A DNA stretch of 64,000 nt from NCBI GenBank assembly GCA_025345505.1, contig JANVCC010000261.1, positions 2,344,431-2,408,430 of the forward strand, written 5' to 3'. This document shows positions 1 through 52,718 of the stretch, in pieces. Positions within the stretch are counted from its first letter, which is position 1, and each line of letters opens with the position of its first letter. This stretch comes from Todiramphus chloris collaris. Taxonomy: Eukaryota; Chordata; Aves; Coraciiformes; Alcedinidae. Made by a program: the position numbers and the translations under genes. The notes under the pieces were generated by a model. It searched no databases. It saw only the letters and a program-made list of their open reading frames with translations, and was not told where the DNA came from.

Positions 1-86
1 GCCTTCCCCCGCCCTTCCTGGCCCGGCGCCCGTCCCGCCTCCCCGCTCCTGGCCGGTGTCCCGCTGGCCGCCTCGCAGCCCGGTGT

Positions 87-10031
<9,945 letters not shown>

Positions 10032-10530
10032 AATGATCCGTGAGAAGCCTTCTATATAAATACACCAGCATCAACTGTGGTAGAGTGTTAATCTTTTCAT
10101 ATGCCTGATAGGAAGCATTGCTTCTACACCTGCAGTGTTACTACTGTGTTGCAAATTTATACTTTGGATGAGGATTAAATAATACACACGTACAAGAAAT
10201 TCTGATCTCTTTAGTATTAATCATCCAGTGGTGGGACTGTATGAACGAGGCAGCGAGGCACCAGTGACAGAATGTAACCTGAGCATACTGTTTTAAGACA
10301 TCTGATTTTTTTTGATTGCAGAATTTGAAACTATTTGTACAAGTAATTAAAAACTAAACTTAATCAAGCAATGTAAATGTGACTGGTGTAGTTATACTCG
10401 AGACATGATTTGTTCTGAATACTCACTGAAAACGTATTAAAATATTTCCTTTATGTAATGAATGCATAAAGTACACAACATGTAACATAGTGGGCATATG
10501 ATGGTGGAATAAACACTACCAAGGACAAAG
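10032..10530 (+). other. LYPLA1: LYPLA1 3'UTR, minimal estimate
   Basis: AATAAA at 10508-10513 is the first canonical poly(A) signal after the stop codon. Further AATAAA hexamers at 11218-11223 and 13717-13722 could serve longer 3'UTRs. Without transcripts the true end is unknown. Confidence 0.55.
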
Positions 10531-13500
10531 CTTTAAATGTTAATTGTTACTCCAGGTAAGGAGGCAACCCTCCTCCTTCTGTAATGGTTGGAAGTCAGTG
10601 AAGGTATTTCTTATATTAACCACCTCAATTTTTAACTTTTCATATAGGTAGATATTGTGGAAATTCTAAAGGGACTCATTCCTTGTTAAACTGTCATTTG
10701 TCACTTGGGGTCTTTTTTTTTATCACTAAAAACTCACTTCAAATTCTGACTTGGAACAGAGCTCTGAAGAAGTGCATAGGATTAATTCAAGCTTCATTTA
10801 AAAACTCTTGTTTTCGTACTGAATATCCATCTTGTGCTCGTTTGTGTAGAAATGTTGATGTATTTCACATGCTCAATTCCAACATAGAGTTTTGATTTTT
10901 CTGTCTGCTTTGGCGTAACAAACTGAAAAGAATGCAGCTGTGTAGTTTTGTGTATTGTTCAAGTCTCATCTGGAACACAGACATTGACTAATTTGAATTC
11001 TTTTTTAATATAAATGTAAATGCAATTGGGATATAACTTTAAAGTTTAAATTGATACCATTAATATTTTCTTTTATTGCGTGTTGAGACTTGATTTTTTT
11101 TGTTCTGAAAAAGAAAAAAAAAAGCATTTTATTTTCAAATAGATCATTCTGCATTTCCCTAGATCAGCATAGCCTAGGAATATAAAGACATATTATGGGG
11201 GGAAAAAAATAAAACATCTACAAGCTCCAGGATGTCTCTTCTTTCAGAAGCTCGGTGCACACTCGAGAGCTTTTTGCAGCTGAAGAGCCATAATTTACTT
11301 CTGGAAGCAGCTGCTCTTCTGTAGAGTTAAGAGGCTGTCACCACACTAGGAGTGTTTAAAAGATACACTGCGGTTTTTGCTACATAAAATGCTGCATACC
11401 AATGTTCTGTACTGTAATCTATTTGGAAGCAAAGACTATTCCTGTTTTGGATGCGTCTGTTGTATCAGCTCTGTGCTTCATACCTGCATTTAAGGTACTT
11501 TCTCCTCTCTCAGCTTAATCAAGTGATCTTCTTAGAGTGTTTATGGATTTATGTCCAAGGCATCCGCCAATACAAATGCATAAATGGGGAATGACATCTT
11601 TATATCCCTTCTCTATCTCAGCTGCTGCCACAAATCTGACTTGTTCACCTAGTGCGAGTTCTCAGTTTTCAGTGCTTTTTGTGGTATGTGTCCCACTCCA
11701 TTTTTAGAGAGCTGTTTCTCTGGATTATTAAACTTGTCTTATTATGTAAAATTGAAAAGGATTTTTTTTCTAAATGGTACTGAAATCCTGTTAGATATTC
11801 CATCTGTGTGGTTGGGAGGGCATGTCTATTAACTTTGAAGTTTAATTAGTCTTTTCCCTCAGTCATTCTGCTATATAGATCTGCCAATTTGTCTTTCAGT
11901 TAATTTAGTTCACAGAAGAAACTAATATTCTTATTGTAGTTGTGCCAAAGTTCTATTGAGAAAACAGTATGTCCTAGCTTGGAGTCATTCCCAAATCGCA
12001 TTAGCTAACTTTGCAGTCCTGCTGGCTTGCAGACTTGGTAAGCAAACTGTATGTTACTTCTCCCAGTTTTTGGATTTATCCTCATTCCCTTGTCTAAATA
12101 ATTCCCCAAATATCGGTATGTTTCCTAAGTTCTTGCACAAGCTTCTGAATATTCCTTTATTAGTTTCTCGTTCTGTTTGTAAATGTCTTGATAATGCTGT
12201 TCATCTGCCTTGGGCAACGTTGAATTGGCCGTGTGCTCACTGCACATATTCTTCTGTTTGAAGCATTTCTTTTACACTCCTTCTAAGATGTTAGAATGAG
12301 ATCAGTCCTGGCTTTGTTCTGTGTTAGCTTCCTAGCACTTTCCTCAGTTTGGTGAACTGTGCTCTCAGTTTTTGGGCAGTTTCTAGTACTTAGGCATTTT
12401 AATCCAAGTCAGCTTCAGCTGCCTTCTCCATGATGCTTTCAGACGTTTTCTTAGAAATGCTTTGTGTGTGAACTTCCTTCTAATATTCAGCCATCATAAC
12501 AAATCTTTTCATACTTCTGTTTTGCTGCTTGCTTTATCTACAGAGAGCTGTGTTACCAAAGCAAATGTAAGTAAATGTTGTGACTTAGTCGGCATTTCTG
12601 TATTCTAGGAAGAGTTCCCCTCAAGATGAACTTTTTTTCCTACTTTTATTTTTTTGTCAGGAGTATGTGTGTATGGGGGGTTTTTAAAGAGCCCAGAAGC
12701 CAGAGGAAACTTAGAGGATGCATCCTGTCTCCTCCCATATTACAGTGTATATCTTGAGCTCCTGCCTTTTGTACCTTCCCAGCTGGCTGGAAAGCTGTGT
12801 GTATGATTGTGTAGCTGAACTTCTCCACTACCTGAAGTGATTTGATGCTGGGATTGTTGCTGCAATTGCATGTATTTTAGGCTCAGTCTGGTGTGGGGCT
12901 TTTTCTGTTACATGGAGCAGTTGGACTGTCAGCTTTCTAAATGTGAATGTCCTATCCTCAGAAAGTACAAACTGAAACTGTCCAATGATACAGTCTATTT
13001 TTTGGAGTGTCAGCCTTTCCCCCGAAGGGGATGATGTGTGTCAGAGCTGTGAAAGCACTGACAGAAAATCCCTGGCTTGCAGACCTGTTTGTTTCGATGG
13101 GTATCTAACTCCTTAATGCATTTTTCATTTCAAAATGGTACTTCAATTTGGCTGCAGTTTTTGTGCAGTCAGAAGCCTGACTTCTTGTTGGAATATGTTG
13201 CCCTCTTTTTAATAAACATGTTGAATTATATATCACAAGCCAAATCTTCCAGCCATTCTTGAAGTAAACCTGAACTGGGGCTGTATGATTCGGTCTCTTC
13301 CTCTTATCTTGTATAATTACAACACAGTAGAATGGTAAAAGTACTGTACACTGTAACTGCTATTAGAACTGTTAATTAAAACCTGTCCTCTCTAATGGAG
13401 TATACTGCACTTCCTTGAAATCGTTAGGATGCAGCTTTTCCGGAGAGGTGCTATTTGTGGTGCTGGGTGTAACTGAGAGCAAACTGTATCAGATGTTAAT

Positions 13501-16500
13501 GAAGCCATATGTACAAGGCCTGTGTATCTTAAATTTTATAAAGATATACTGAACGTTTACTCTTTGTGTTAGGAAGTATAAGCCATTTATATTAAATATA
13601 AACATCTCAATGTAATTTATTTAGTTTACTCATTTTATTTATGGTAAGAAATCAGCCTTGGAAATTTCTTTCTGGAGTAGGGGAAATGTAAAATCTTTGC
13701 ATTTTTATCATTGTGAAATAAATGTCAATCAAGAGGTTGGGCAAGTACAAAAGACCTTTTCCATACTTACCTGAAAGAAGTCTGGCTGTGAAACAGGAAT
13801 TTTGGAAGCTTCTTGGAAATATATTGCATGGCAGTGCATGCACGAGGCTATAACACAGTGATTGGTCGAGACTGAAAAGAAAAAAGTTACTTGCCAAATT
13901 ATGGTTTGCTACTTTGTTGAGAGAATGCCAAGTATTACTTGATTTTATTTTCTGGGTTAATTGTAACTTGTTTCATTGGAACTGGCAGGTAGAGGAAATG
14001 AAAATGTTTTCTAGTAGCCTTATTCTAGGACACTAAAGAGACAGTCTCTTCTCACTGTGTATTGCTACACCTTTCTCTGGGGCTTCTGTGGTGTCAGGGA
14101 GTCTTTGAAGTTCTATTAGGTTTGGCATACACAGCACTTAATTTGTTCACAAAGCAGTTTTTTGGTCAGGGTTACAGGTGCTCTTTAGGTTAACTGTAAG
14201 ATTTGAAGCTGATGAGGGATGTGTGACATACATAGTGTGGGGGGCACTAGAGAAAACTTGAGATTATCCAGGAAGAGATGCTGAAGAAACTTGAGAGGGA
14301 ATGGGGTGTACGTGTAGCAGAGGGAGACTTTCCCTCTCAGACAGTTTAAAGCAACTGAAAGGTTGTCTGTCTCTGTAGACTGGGGACTTGGAAATCAGCG
14401 TGGAGTGCAGTCAGGAAGTGCAGGGATGCGTGGAAATGCACGTCAGATGGAGTGCTGTGTGTGCATATATTGTGGTGACTTAAGGGTGTAAGAATAGCTA
14501 GGAACAATAAAGATGCAATGCTACACAATTTGTCAGTTTAGATGTCATGAAAAACTTGGGAGTAATGCTCAGTTTCTACCTACTCTCAGCCCTGGCATTG
14601 TGATCATTGTGAGGAAAAAAGCTGCCTAGAATTAACATGGTAACAAAATGACAGGGTACTATGACTGATTTAGACTTCATCGAATACAGCAGGAGACCAC
14701 TGCTGTGAGAGGGTAAGGTGGGTCTCCAAAAGTTCTCAGAAAGTCCATTGGTTAACTTGGAAATGGGATTCTTTGAAGAATAATATTAGCTGTAAAACAG
14801 ATGCTTCCCCTCTCCCCCCCCCCTTTTTCTTTTCATCACTTGCCACTCTCATGTTACTGCTGTTTGCCTCTGGGATAACAGGTTTTATTAATTCCCCTTG
14901 AGAGAAACAAGTGCCTTTGATGTAGTTTATTAAAGCTGATTTAAATGAAGTACTTGTATAATTTAATGGACATCCACAAAGTGAATCAGTAGATAATGGT
15001 CTGCACTTAGTTCCAATTAATAGAAAACAGCAACCCATTGCTTCCTTTTTTTCTGCAAAACATGTAAAACCTAAAACTTCCAGCCAGTTTGCTGAGGTGT
15101 TGTCTTGCTTCAGGCATCTAAGTGGGGGGTTTAGCTTCTCCCTGTGGAGAAGGTAGAACTTCCCTCAGGGGCCATCCAAGGTTCTGTCTTTAAAAGGCTA
15201 CTTGTCTACATTAACAGATGGAGCAGAGAGAGTCAGAAAGCTGGGAGTCTGAATGTTCCTGGGTTGTGAATACAAGCAAATTCTTCAAGTAGTTTCTGCT
15301 TGAACTCACTTGCTAGCTGTGTCGTAGTATTTAAAATTATTCAGGAGGAGCATTACACACCTTCAATATTTTCAGTCTCTGTGCAGAAAAATTAGAGGTT
15401 GCCTCAGCATAAAGTCATCTAGTAAGGTGACCTTAGAAGTAAAAAACATGGAAAACAAAACATTTTCTTAAAGATGTCCTGTATTTAAATGCCTCCAGTT
15501 ACTGATTCTAAGCTAAAGAAAAAAAAAAGACATTTTTAAAATGAACTGAACAAAATCCTGCAAACACCAGAACTTGAAAACAATACTTAGTCTAACTTCA
15601 GGCTATACCATTATCATCTGGAGCTAGTCTGAGGAAGTAAAGAAAAAACCCAACCTATCTGTTGAATGACCATAGAAAGCCTAATCAAGATGCATGCCAC
15701 TGTTCTAGAAAGTTTTGAGGAAAACCTTGCAGTTACGAGGAACTGGAATTTGCTCCAGCTCCTCTCATGTATCTGTGGCTGGGTTCATCTCTTCTTCCCC
15801 CGCACAGCTCGGGGCTCGGTTGGCTGGTTCAGGCCAACTCTGGTTTGGTAGACACAGGTCGTTGTTACACCGAGGACTCAAATAAAGAGGCATAATAGGA
15901 ATAACACGAGGCTGCATCGAACTTGTGGGAAGGCTGTGTAGCTGTGGTAACGATTCAAGGAGCTTTCTTGATACAGAAAGTTAGTCCCAAAACAGAGGAT
16001 TTTAAGTGCCTTGACAGTTCTGAGATCCTTTGTTACAGAGTTTGTGCATGCTACTGTTTGCCACCCTCCACCCCAGATTTCCTCAAGGTGCTGTCTTAGA
16101 TCAAGTGAGACTAGTGGGTAAGAATCTATACCAGATACCTGCCTTTTTTAGCATTGGCCATCTCTTTTCACTGACAAAGATGCTGAATTGTATTTTTTAA
16201 GAGAAATTTGTACTGGAAGACAGCATTCCAGAACTTAAACATATTTAGCCTGACCATAGGGACTTACTGGAGATTTCTCGTTTTCCAACAGCATTATTCC
16301 CTGACCCAGCTTGCACCTTCTGGAGAACACGTACGAGCTTGTTCCCCAGGTAGTGTAGTAGTAGCTCTCAGCTGCTAACACAGTGTGCAGCTGTGATCAC
16401 TGAGGTGGTTGTGAGGAAAATGATGATAAACTTAATTGGAGGTTAGCATCTTATTTAACCTGAGGTGATTATTACAGGTATTAGGTTACTGCATCTAGAA

Positions 16501-17400
16501 AAAATGGAATGAAACCTGAACTGGCACAAACATGGTGAGCACTGGTATTTTATTTTTGCTCCCCCAATTCTGTCCCTGGAAGAACAGATCCTCTTTTCCT
16601 TCAGGAATCACTCCTGTTGTTGTCTTTGGGGTTTGGGATTTTTTCCCCTTGGGCAGAACAACAAAAAAGCTGCAGACAGTGTCTCTGTATTCAGGGCCTA
16701 GATCTAACCTGTGGGAAGTGCCTGACTAGGTTGCAAATGACGTTAATTGCTTGTTGTGTCTGATGTATATCCAGGCCTTCCAGAGCGCCGCATGGGCACC
16801 AGGGCCTGCCTTGAGCACAGTGTGGAAGCACCTGCAACTCACCTGTCTCATGTTATGGCCTCAAAACCCAAGGCAGCCGTGCTGCAAAGTACAGGGTGTG
16901 CAATCTCGCTGGCGGTTCTTGCTGCAGTGGGTTCCCTGAGCGTGGTTGGCCAGAAGAGGCCCCTCTGCCCCACGCTGTACCCCTGGCCCTGGCTTTACAC
17001 CGTGGGCATCCCCAGCATTTGGCTGCTTACTAATAACAGATGCGAGAAGCACCCTCCTGGATCTTGCTAGGGGATAATCTTCCTGTAACCTTCAGCTAAG
17101 CTTCCCAATTTCTTGAAGTAAATGCTTTGATTTTACAGCAAAAAGTTGTTTGAAAGTGATGCTGTTCTTTACACCAGCCACTCTCTCGGTTTGTGAGCAG
17201 ACCTCATTAACGATGCAGATTATAAATGTGTACAAACTTTATAAATACGCTTTATACCCCCAGAACACGTCCAAGCTGTCGAGTTGGAAGCCGTGTAGCC
17301 CGGTGCGGCAGGGGGCCTGCGCAGCAGGGATCTCCCGCTCTGCTCTGCTGGCCCCGGGCTCTGCACCCCGAACTGCCGCTGCCCTTGCAGTGTCAAATCC
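10531..17400. other. Spacer between LYPLA1 and TCEA1
   Basis: 6.9 kb of mostly AT-rich DNA. It may include extended LYPLA1 3'UTR on its left. Short open frames on both strands show no known domains. I recognise no mobile element, tRNA or small RNA gene. Composition becomes GC-rich from about 16.75 kb toward the TCEA1 island. Confidence 0.6.
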
Positions 17401-18000
17401 TCGCTCCGGTTTTATACACAACTAACTCTTTAGGGATGGACTTTAAGAAAAACCTTTTCTCTCACAAGGCAGAGGGGATTTTTCCACCCAGTTGAAGCTG
17501 ATGAACTGCAGCCTCTGCCCTGCTCCGGAGCCGGCGGGAGCGAAGCTGGAGCGCGGGCAGCGCGGTACCCATGCCACGTGTTGCGGTGCGACCCGCGCTG
17601 TCCGAGGAGGGCAGCGCCTCGGGAGCGAGTGCTGTGAGCTGCGGAGCTCGGAGCCTTCCCTTCCCCGGGGCTTTCTTTTCCTCTGTGAGGGGGGAAACCC
17701 GCCCCGAGCCGCGGGCGGGACCGTCCCCCGCCCGCTCCCTGTCTCGGCGCGCGGCAGCGCTGCCTGGCTCTGGCGGCCGGCGCTCGACGCGCGCTGCCTG
17801 GCGCCGCCGCCGCTCGGGCTGCTGGGTCGGGGCGCTGCGCCGCGGCCTGGCTCGGCTCGGCTCGGCTCGGCTCCCGCCCGCAGCTCTCGGCGGCGGCCCC
17901 GGCCGCTTCCCGCGCCCCGAGGGGAGGGGAGTGACGTGACTCGCTCCGCGGGCTTCAGCTCCCACGCGTCGCGCCGGGACCCGCGCGGGTCGCCGCAGCC

Positions 18001-46151
<28,151 letters not shown>

Positions 46152-46480
46152 AAGAAGAAATTGTCAAGACATCTGGACCAGTATGAAAGAGGATTTTGTA
46201 ATTAGCTTTAAAAACTAGGCTAAGCATCTAGCTTCCTGCAAATGAGAGGTTTTCTGGGTTTTTGTTTTCTCTTTTTTTCTTCTTTTAAAAAGCAGCATAC
46301 ATGCCTGAAGTTAGCCTTTGTTTTGACACCACCGTCATTTCCTTACATGCCTTCCTATAGCTGATAGTCAGTAGGGCCAGGTTGCTCAATTGTATGGTGA
46401 ATGTTAAAATATTTTTTCATTTTTTATAAGTAAGTTGACATTAAACTTTTACCAAATAAACATTTTGGTAATGGGCTTGG
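46152..46480 (+). other. TCEA1: TCEA1 3'UTR, minimal estimate
   Basis: A canonical AATAAA at 46455-46460, followed by a T/G-rich stretch, makes a plausible cleavage region about 20 nt downstream. Longer isoforms cannot be excluded. Confidence 0.65.
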
Positions 46481-49400
46481 TTTTTTTTCCCTAACTCTGT
46501 GCATAATGGATTATATGTGTTTGTGGTCAAATGTGCGTTCTCCTCCTGTATGTGTTTTCATTTCTTCAGTTGTAAGAATCTTTCTTGCTTCCGTGCTCAA
46601 TAGTTTTGCAAAGAGAAAAGGTATCTAACATCATCTAATTATGTTAAACTCAGTTGTTAACTACATCACTGATTAGTTAACTCTCTAGTTTGTATGTACT
46701 TCCTCTGAATTAGGACTAAAGTTTTGGCAATGGCTTTGGGAGATTTTTTTAGTGGCTATGACAAGTAAAGCTTGTTTATGTAACCAGCTTTGATCAATGC
46801 AATATATTTTATTGCCCAAAGCATGTATTTCACATTCTACCTGTAGATATTATTTCTAGGAATGTCTTTATATAGTTGGTTACATCTGATTTGAGTGTTC
46901 AGTTTCGTTTACCGTGCTTGCCAACCAAGCTTGGTTTAGACTTTGTGCATCGGTGGAGGCTTTGTGTTGTAGGCTGTCCTGATAACACCAGCTACCCAAT
47001 TCATCACCGTGTACACTGGCTGAGGAGGTAATATTAAATTCACTTCGTATAAATGACATAATTCTGTTCATCACCTGAGTTTTGAGATGTGGAGTATCCG
47101 ATGTGAATCATAGACCTGCAGGTGAGAATAAATGATTAAAGTTACAGGCTTTTCCACATGCAGAATGATACAAATACTGCTTTGCTAGAGCCTGCTTCCT
47201 AGCAGTGCACATGGTGAGAAGTATTTTCAAATGCACTTTCAAGGAAAACCATGTCAACACCTCTAGAAGAGATTAAATTCTTTCACTATACTTAAGTTTA
47301 TATTATTTATCGAAACCTGGGGCTGAGGAGGTCTGTCCTGTCCCTGTATAAAAGATTCATGGGGGGATGGAAAGAGTATGTGAGGTTCCTGGAGAATAAA
47401 TTCCTTGACTGTAAAGGAAACCCAGGATTTCCTATGTTGACTGTTTCTTGCGTGCTGGTGGCAATTGTGACAAATGAGTTGGAAATAGCACAATGATACT
47501 TGAGCTTTGCAAGACGAGAAGCGTTTGGTAAATACTTTAGAGTAAGCTTTTCTAGCTAGCTTGTGCAGGGAAGGAAAAGTGGGCTTTCTGTTGAAAGGAA
47601 AAGTGATTAAAATAGATGTTCAGTTACAAACATTTTTAGGCAGAAAATTGTGCAGCATTTTAAGTTTCTTACTTTATATGAAAGTGATTTTACCTCGATT
47701 TGTTTGATATTAATGCCCTCATATGGAAAGCCTTTATTTTTTTCTCTCTACTAACAGAATGGGGTTATTTTTAGCCTGTGTGCAAGTCCTTCAGCAGGAT
47801 TGCTTCTTAAGAGTTACTTAAAGATACATGATTGATTAATTATTTTTTTTCCAAGATGGCAACAAACTAATGACAGATGTTTAATATCAATTACAGTGCT
47901 TTGTGTGGAGACCTTTCTAAAGGAATAAAGCCAAAAAATTCTATTAAAAATGACTTCAAGTCATAAAGTAGACATAAATTTCCACTGCAGTTCACAGCAA
48001 ATACACAGGGCAGGCAGGGGTTGGGTTGCATAACCTTCCTCTTTATGCCTGATTGTGACACTTAGGAGAATTACTTTTTGTGAAAATAGAGTAATTGTCT
48101 TTCTGTACTTACCAATTATATCTGAGCTTTATTAAAAGAACGAGAACTGCAGCAGTGCTTTCTGTGCTGTAGGTGTATCCAAGTAGGAGTTCAAATAAAA
48201 TGTTGTTTCACCTGATCTTACCGTACAGCCAGGCGAGAGCCTTCACCCTTTCTGTCCCCCAGGTAAAAAGAACATTTTATTTCTCACAGTGAAAGGCAAA
48301 GTCCAAAAACCAGATCCAAAAAAATATCCTGGGTGCTTAACTCCTATTCACGCTTCATTTTGCTTACCCAAATCCAGAGGTAAAACTGCCCAGCAGTGAG
48401 CTGTGGGTGCCTCTCTGTTCAACAGCTCCAGATCTCACAGCTGTCTGAAGTTGTGTTTCTCTGTCGGAGAGGGTGCAGAGTCTGAAGGATGTCCAGAAGG
48501 ATGCAGAGGTGGGGCTGGGGTCCTGTCTCAATTCCCCACCTGGCTGGTTTGTCCCCTGAGCTGCAGTCACGCTGTGAGCGACCCAGTAAGTTCAGGTATG
48601 TTATCCAGTGAAACATGCCAGCAGAACTGGCAGTGAATCTCTCCCATCCCAGAGCAGCAGGTTTGTTTATTACCTTTATGGGCACTTGAATCCTCTCAGG
48701 CTAAAGAGAGACTGCAACGTAGTTGCCCTACAGCTTAAGTTAGCTTTGACACTGATCTAGTAGGGAAGGAGAGGGGAGGGGGTGTGTGCAGCTCTTTCTG
48801 AATGCCATCTTTCTCTGGTGAGGAAGGCAAGAAGTTTCTGCTGCTCAGAAAACACAACTTCCAGATCCTTCCTTAGAAGGCATTTCCTCACATATAGATC
48901 TGTTAAGTTGCTCAGGAGAAAGCGTGGCACTCAAAATACCTTGTACTGAATGCTTCTTTCTGACTAACACCAAGCAGAAGGTAAATATCTGCTCAGTGAT
49001 CTTGCCTTTTGTGAATCCCACTTGGAAGCCCTGTGCTACTTTCCAGACATTGTGGAGGAGGTCCCTGGTTTTTATCCGGAGTTCAGGATTCCGCATTGAA
49101 AGTCACAGCCCATACCAGTTTGGGTAGAACTGAAATCCATCAACACGAAGCCTTCATTCTGCAGAAGGTGATTGTGTTGCCTTTCCAAGGCATGCCTTTT
49201 GAAGGAGATCAGTCCTAGTCAGTCACAGAAATAAACCTGAGGAGTTTCACCTCTTGCAGTACAATACCATGCAGCTGTATATTAGCTTCTCTTTCACTAG
49301 ATCATCATTAATCTTGAACTGTTTTGCCATTTTAAAAGGCTTGGGGATTAGTTTAGTTACAACATTAGTATAGAAAATCTTTCATTACTGTCACTGAAAT

Positions 49401-52007
49401 GACACTGATACCTTTCATGGCAGAAAACACGTGGTCTTAAGTAGTGTTTAGAGCAAGCTTGTTTAAAAATCACTTCACATTGTCTTTCTCATCACTTTCT
49501 CTTTTTCAGTTATCGTCTGTAATCAGGAAGTGCAGAAGTGTATGATGTTTGTGTGATGAATTTTCATCTCTGTATAGTATAGCCCTTCAGGATATATGTA
49601 TATTACATTGTCTTTGTTTGCATTGTGCTAATGACTTTGGAATTTAAAGGTCAGTATAAAGCACAATGTGTTGGCTGAAGGAGCCCATGCAATTTTAATA
49701 CTGCTTTGCAGGCTGGTGAAAAGAACAGTCATTAACAGTGGGCATGTTCTGTGGGAGTTACTGGTTTGTGAAGTGCAGACATTGAAGAAAGAATACCACT
49801 GGACTGGAAAGTTGTTAGAGCTTAATGATACCCTGCAGTTAGATAAATGCCAAGACAAACCAACCGTGGTTATTTTCAAGCTAGGATAAATTGATTTTGT
49901 GATAATTTCTTACTTGATGAATTATAAATAATGTCTTGTGTCATGATGATGATTTTCTCCTGCTAATCATGGAGCAGGTTGTCTGTAGTAACTGGTCCTT
50001 TTTGGTGCAACTCAGGCCCTGAGAAGTTCATCTGTAATAAGCATGTGTATACTAATTAATGTAGTTTAAAAGCTGCCTTTTGTCCAGTGAGGTTTTGTTT
50101 AAATCTGTTTTGGTCTGGGTTTTTTTTTTTTGGTGTGTTTTTGGTGTTTTGGGTTTGTTTTTTTTCTCCCCCTTTCAATTCAGCATTAAACAGCCTCAAA
50201 ATAACGTGATATTTAGCGGAGTGGGTTGGTGGTTTCAGTTTTTTAAGAGATACTCTCAGGGTGTCTGGGGAGCAGTATTCTGCCATTTTAATGCCACAGC
50301 ATTAACATTTACTGAGATTTTTGTGCAGGAAATATGTGCATTGCAGATGTCAGCGTATTGTAATGCAGAAGTAAAAGGAAAATTGCCTAGAGAAATCTAA
50401 TTCCTTGGAAGTTCTGGCACATGGAAAATAAGCTTAGAAATTATTATTTTGTTCTTTTAATATTCTTTTAATATTAACCACAGAATTGCCCAAACCAATA
50501 TAGTTTTCTCCCCTTTAATTTCATTGCGACTTTTTCTTTCTTTCTTTTATTTTCTTGCAGAATAATAGAGTGTATTGTTTGATATAAAGTACGAATGTTC
50601 AGTCTGTCTTCCAGCTTTTAATGAGGTGTCTTTGCAGGGAAGAGAGAGAACTTAAAAGAAAGGAATTGACACACTTTGAACTTTTTCTGATGTGTGCCTC
50701 TGATCTTTCCAGCAAGCTGAACCTGACCTAGTTAAACTTACTTTGAATTTCAGAGCACTTTTACCCACCCTGATTAAAACAAGTACAGCATCGGCAGCCT
50801 GGCTGCCAAGCCCCCCGTGATCCCTGCCTGCCCGATAGGTCTGGGTTGTTTTGTTGAAGTTATTGCCCAGCATGTAACACTGAAATTGTACTGATAGTGC
50901 TTTGGGTACGTTTACTGCAAACTCTGCTGAGATAACCAGCGTTGATACGTTCAGTAGCAGTGACCACTAACTGGACCGTGGCTTACACCGTGGTAGAAGG
51001 GCTTCCTCTTAACTCAGCCAGCCAGTGTTGTGCTACAGAAGGCAAAAGCTTTTTGATTTGCTATGTCCCTTAAGTGTTTTGGTTGACTTTTTTGTGCTGA
51101 CATGCTGAAGAGGTGTTAAGGTTTTGGAAGGAGGTGATGGAAACGGGTCCATCGCTATTGTTAACTTCCCATGCATCTTCTCAGTGGTGCCGTGTAATGA
51201 AAGATCTCATTGTTACCGTGGAATAACGCGAACGCAGGAAGGGGAGGATGTGTCTCCTGCTCAGTGCTTTGAGGAAACGAATCCATCTCCTAAATTCTGC
51301 CTTTCTTTCCACTTTTCAGTGAAAGTCCCTGTTTTGTGCTTTTCCTAGTGCTGGTATTAGGCAGAGAGTAGGTTTTAGAAAGACACAGTTCAGTGACACT
51401 GTAGCCTGGCTGCCGCTTCCCTTCCGGGGATGCGTTTGCTTGAGGTTTTTCTTTCTTGCTGTTCCCCATACATCATTTTCCTACCTATATGTGTCATTTG
51501 GCTCATTTAAATGGATGTCCAGGAAAAAATACAATTCAGTGGAAGTCCACTATAAACTCCAAAGTTTAATGTAGTGGAATTGTAGTGAATCTTGTAATTT
51601 AAAATAAAGAAGTGACTCTAGTAACAGACCTACACATCGATTATGCGGGTTCAACTTACTTGCTTCCTTGTACTTCCTGCAATTACTGATTTTGAGATAT
51701 GACCAGAAATCAAGGGTAATGCTTTGGGGATAGTGTAAATGAATGTGCTTTATGTGTGGATAGAGCTGTTGTGTTTCTCCCAGATAGTCTGAGATAGTGC
51801 TGTGTCGGAACTGCATAGTTCCAGCTTCCTTCTCCAGTCAATCGTGTGCGTATCTGAAACACAAACCTTACAAGGTCTGTCAGGTGCCAGGAGAATTAAT
51901 GTGCAAACCCAAGGTGGTTGATACTGGCATCCTCTCAGGAGTGAATACTGAAGGGTTTTTACATCTGCCCACCGAGGGATAAGAAGAATATGTGAGAATT
52001 CTTGTGC
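46481..52007. other. Spacer between convergent TCEA1 and RGS20
   Basis: 5.5 kb of AT-rich DNA with small open frames only. I recognise no exon, mobile element or RNA gene. A G/T-rich tract lies at about 50111-50165. Confidence 0.6.
50111..50165 (+). repeat. G/T-rich low-complexity tract
   Basis: Runs of T interspersed with GG and GGG (TTTTTGGTGTG, TTTTGGGTTTG). It resembles tracts at about 8596-8675, 52995-53125 and 53840-53892. Confidence 0.8.
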
Positions 52008-52718
52008 TTTATTTCGGAATTTAAATGCCCAGACTCTTCTTCCTCTTAAGTAAATAATTTAACTTTATAAACATCAACAATATGAACTTAAAAATGCTTT
52101 CAGCAGACTCTAGTAGTAAAATAACAATTCTTCAGCAGAAGATTTTTTTTGCTAGGCAGCATTATTTCAACCATTAGCTTTCATAACCTCGAGGCTGCCG
52201 TAGTGATTGCCACGAGCTCACCGTGTACGCGTTACACGTACCCAGGCAAGCGCAGTGGACCTGTGCCAGGCATGATTCATGCAGTGTGTGAAACTCTGTC
52301 TCTTGGAACCCAGATATTGGCACTGTTGATGGGGCAACTGGCTCGGTTTTCAAGAAAATTCAAACACTCCACTGGAAAATAAAATTTAGTTTTGGTGCTC
52401 GGTTGGCACTTGGACCTCAGACGCGCGTTGTAACAGATTTGCAGCCGAGTTGTGTGCTGCTTTTGAAAAGAATACTGCATTTTTTGAACACCACCACTTT
52501 CTTTTCGTTCTCTTTTGCAAAATAACACTGAATTTGATCAGGAACTGTAGTTAGCTGATTGTATCAAAGCCTTGTGCAGGTTTCAATCGTTCAGTCTGTA
52601 GCAGAACTTGCCTGAGTGATTTTCAGGTAAATATCTGATTAATTCTAAACTCCCCGCGGAATCGTGTAGCCCAGAGTTCTGTTTGTTTGAAAATAAATAC
52701 AATTACGAAAAAAAAATC
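52008..52718 (-). other. RGS20: RGS20 3'UTR, probable
   Basis: The minus strand carries AATAAA at 52013-52008, about 0.7 kb after the RGS20 stop codon. It is the best canonical signal I found downstream. The limits are inferred, not observed. Confidence 0.5.
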
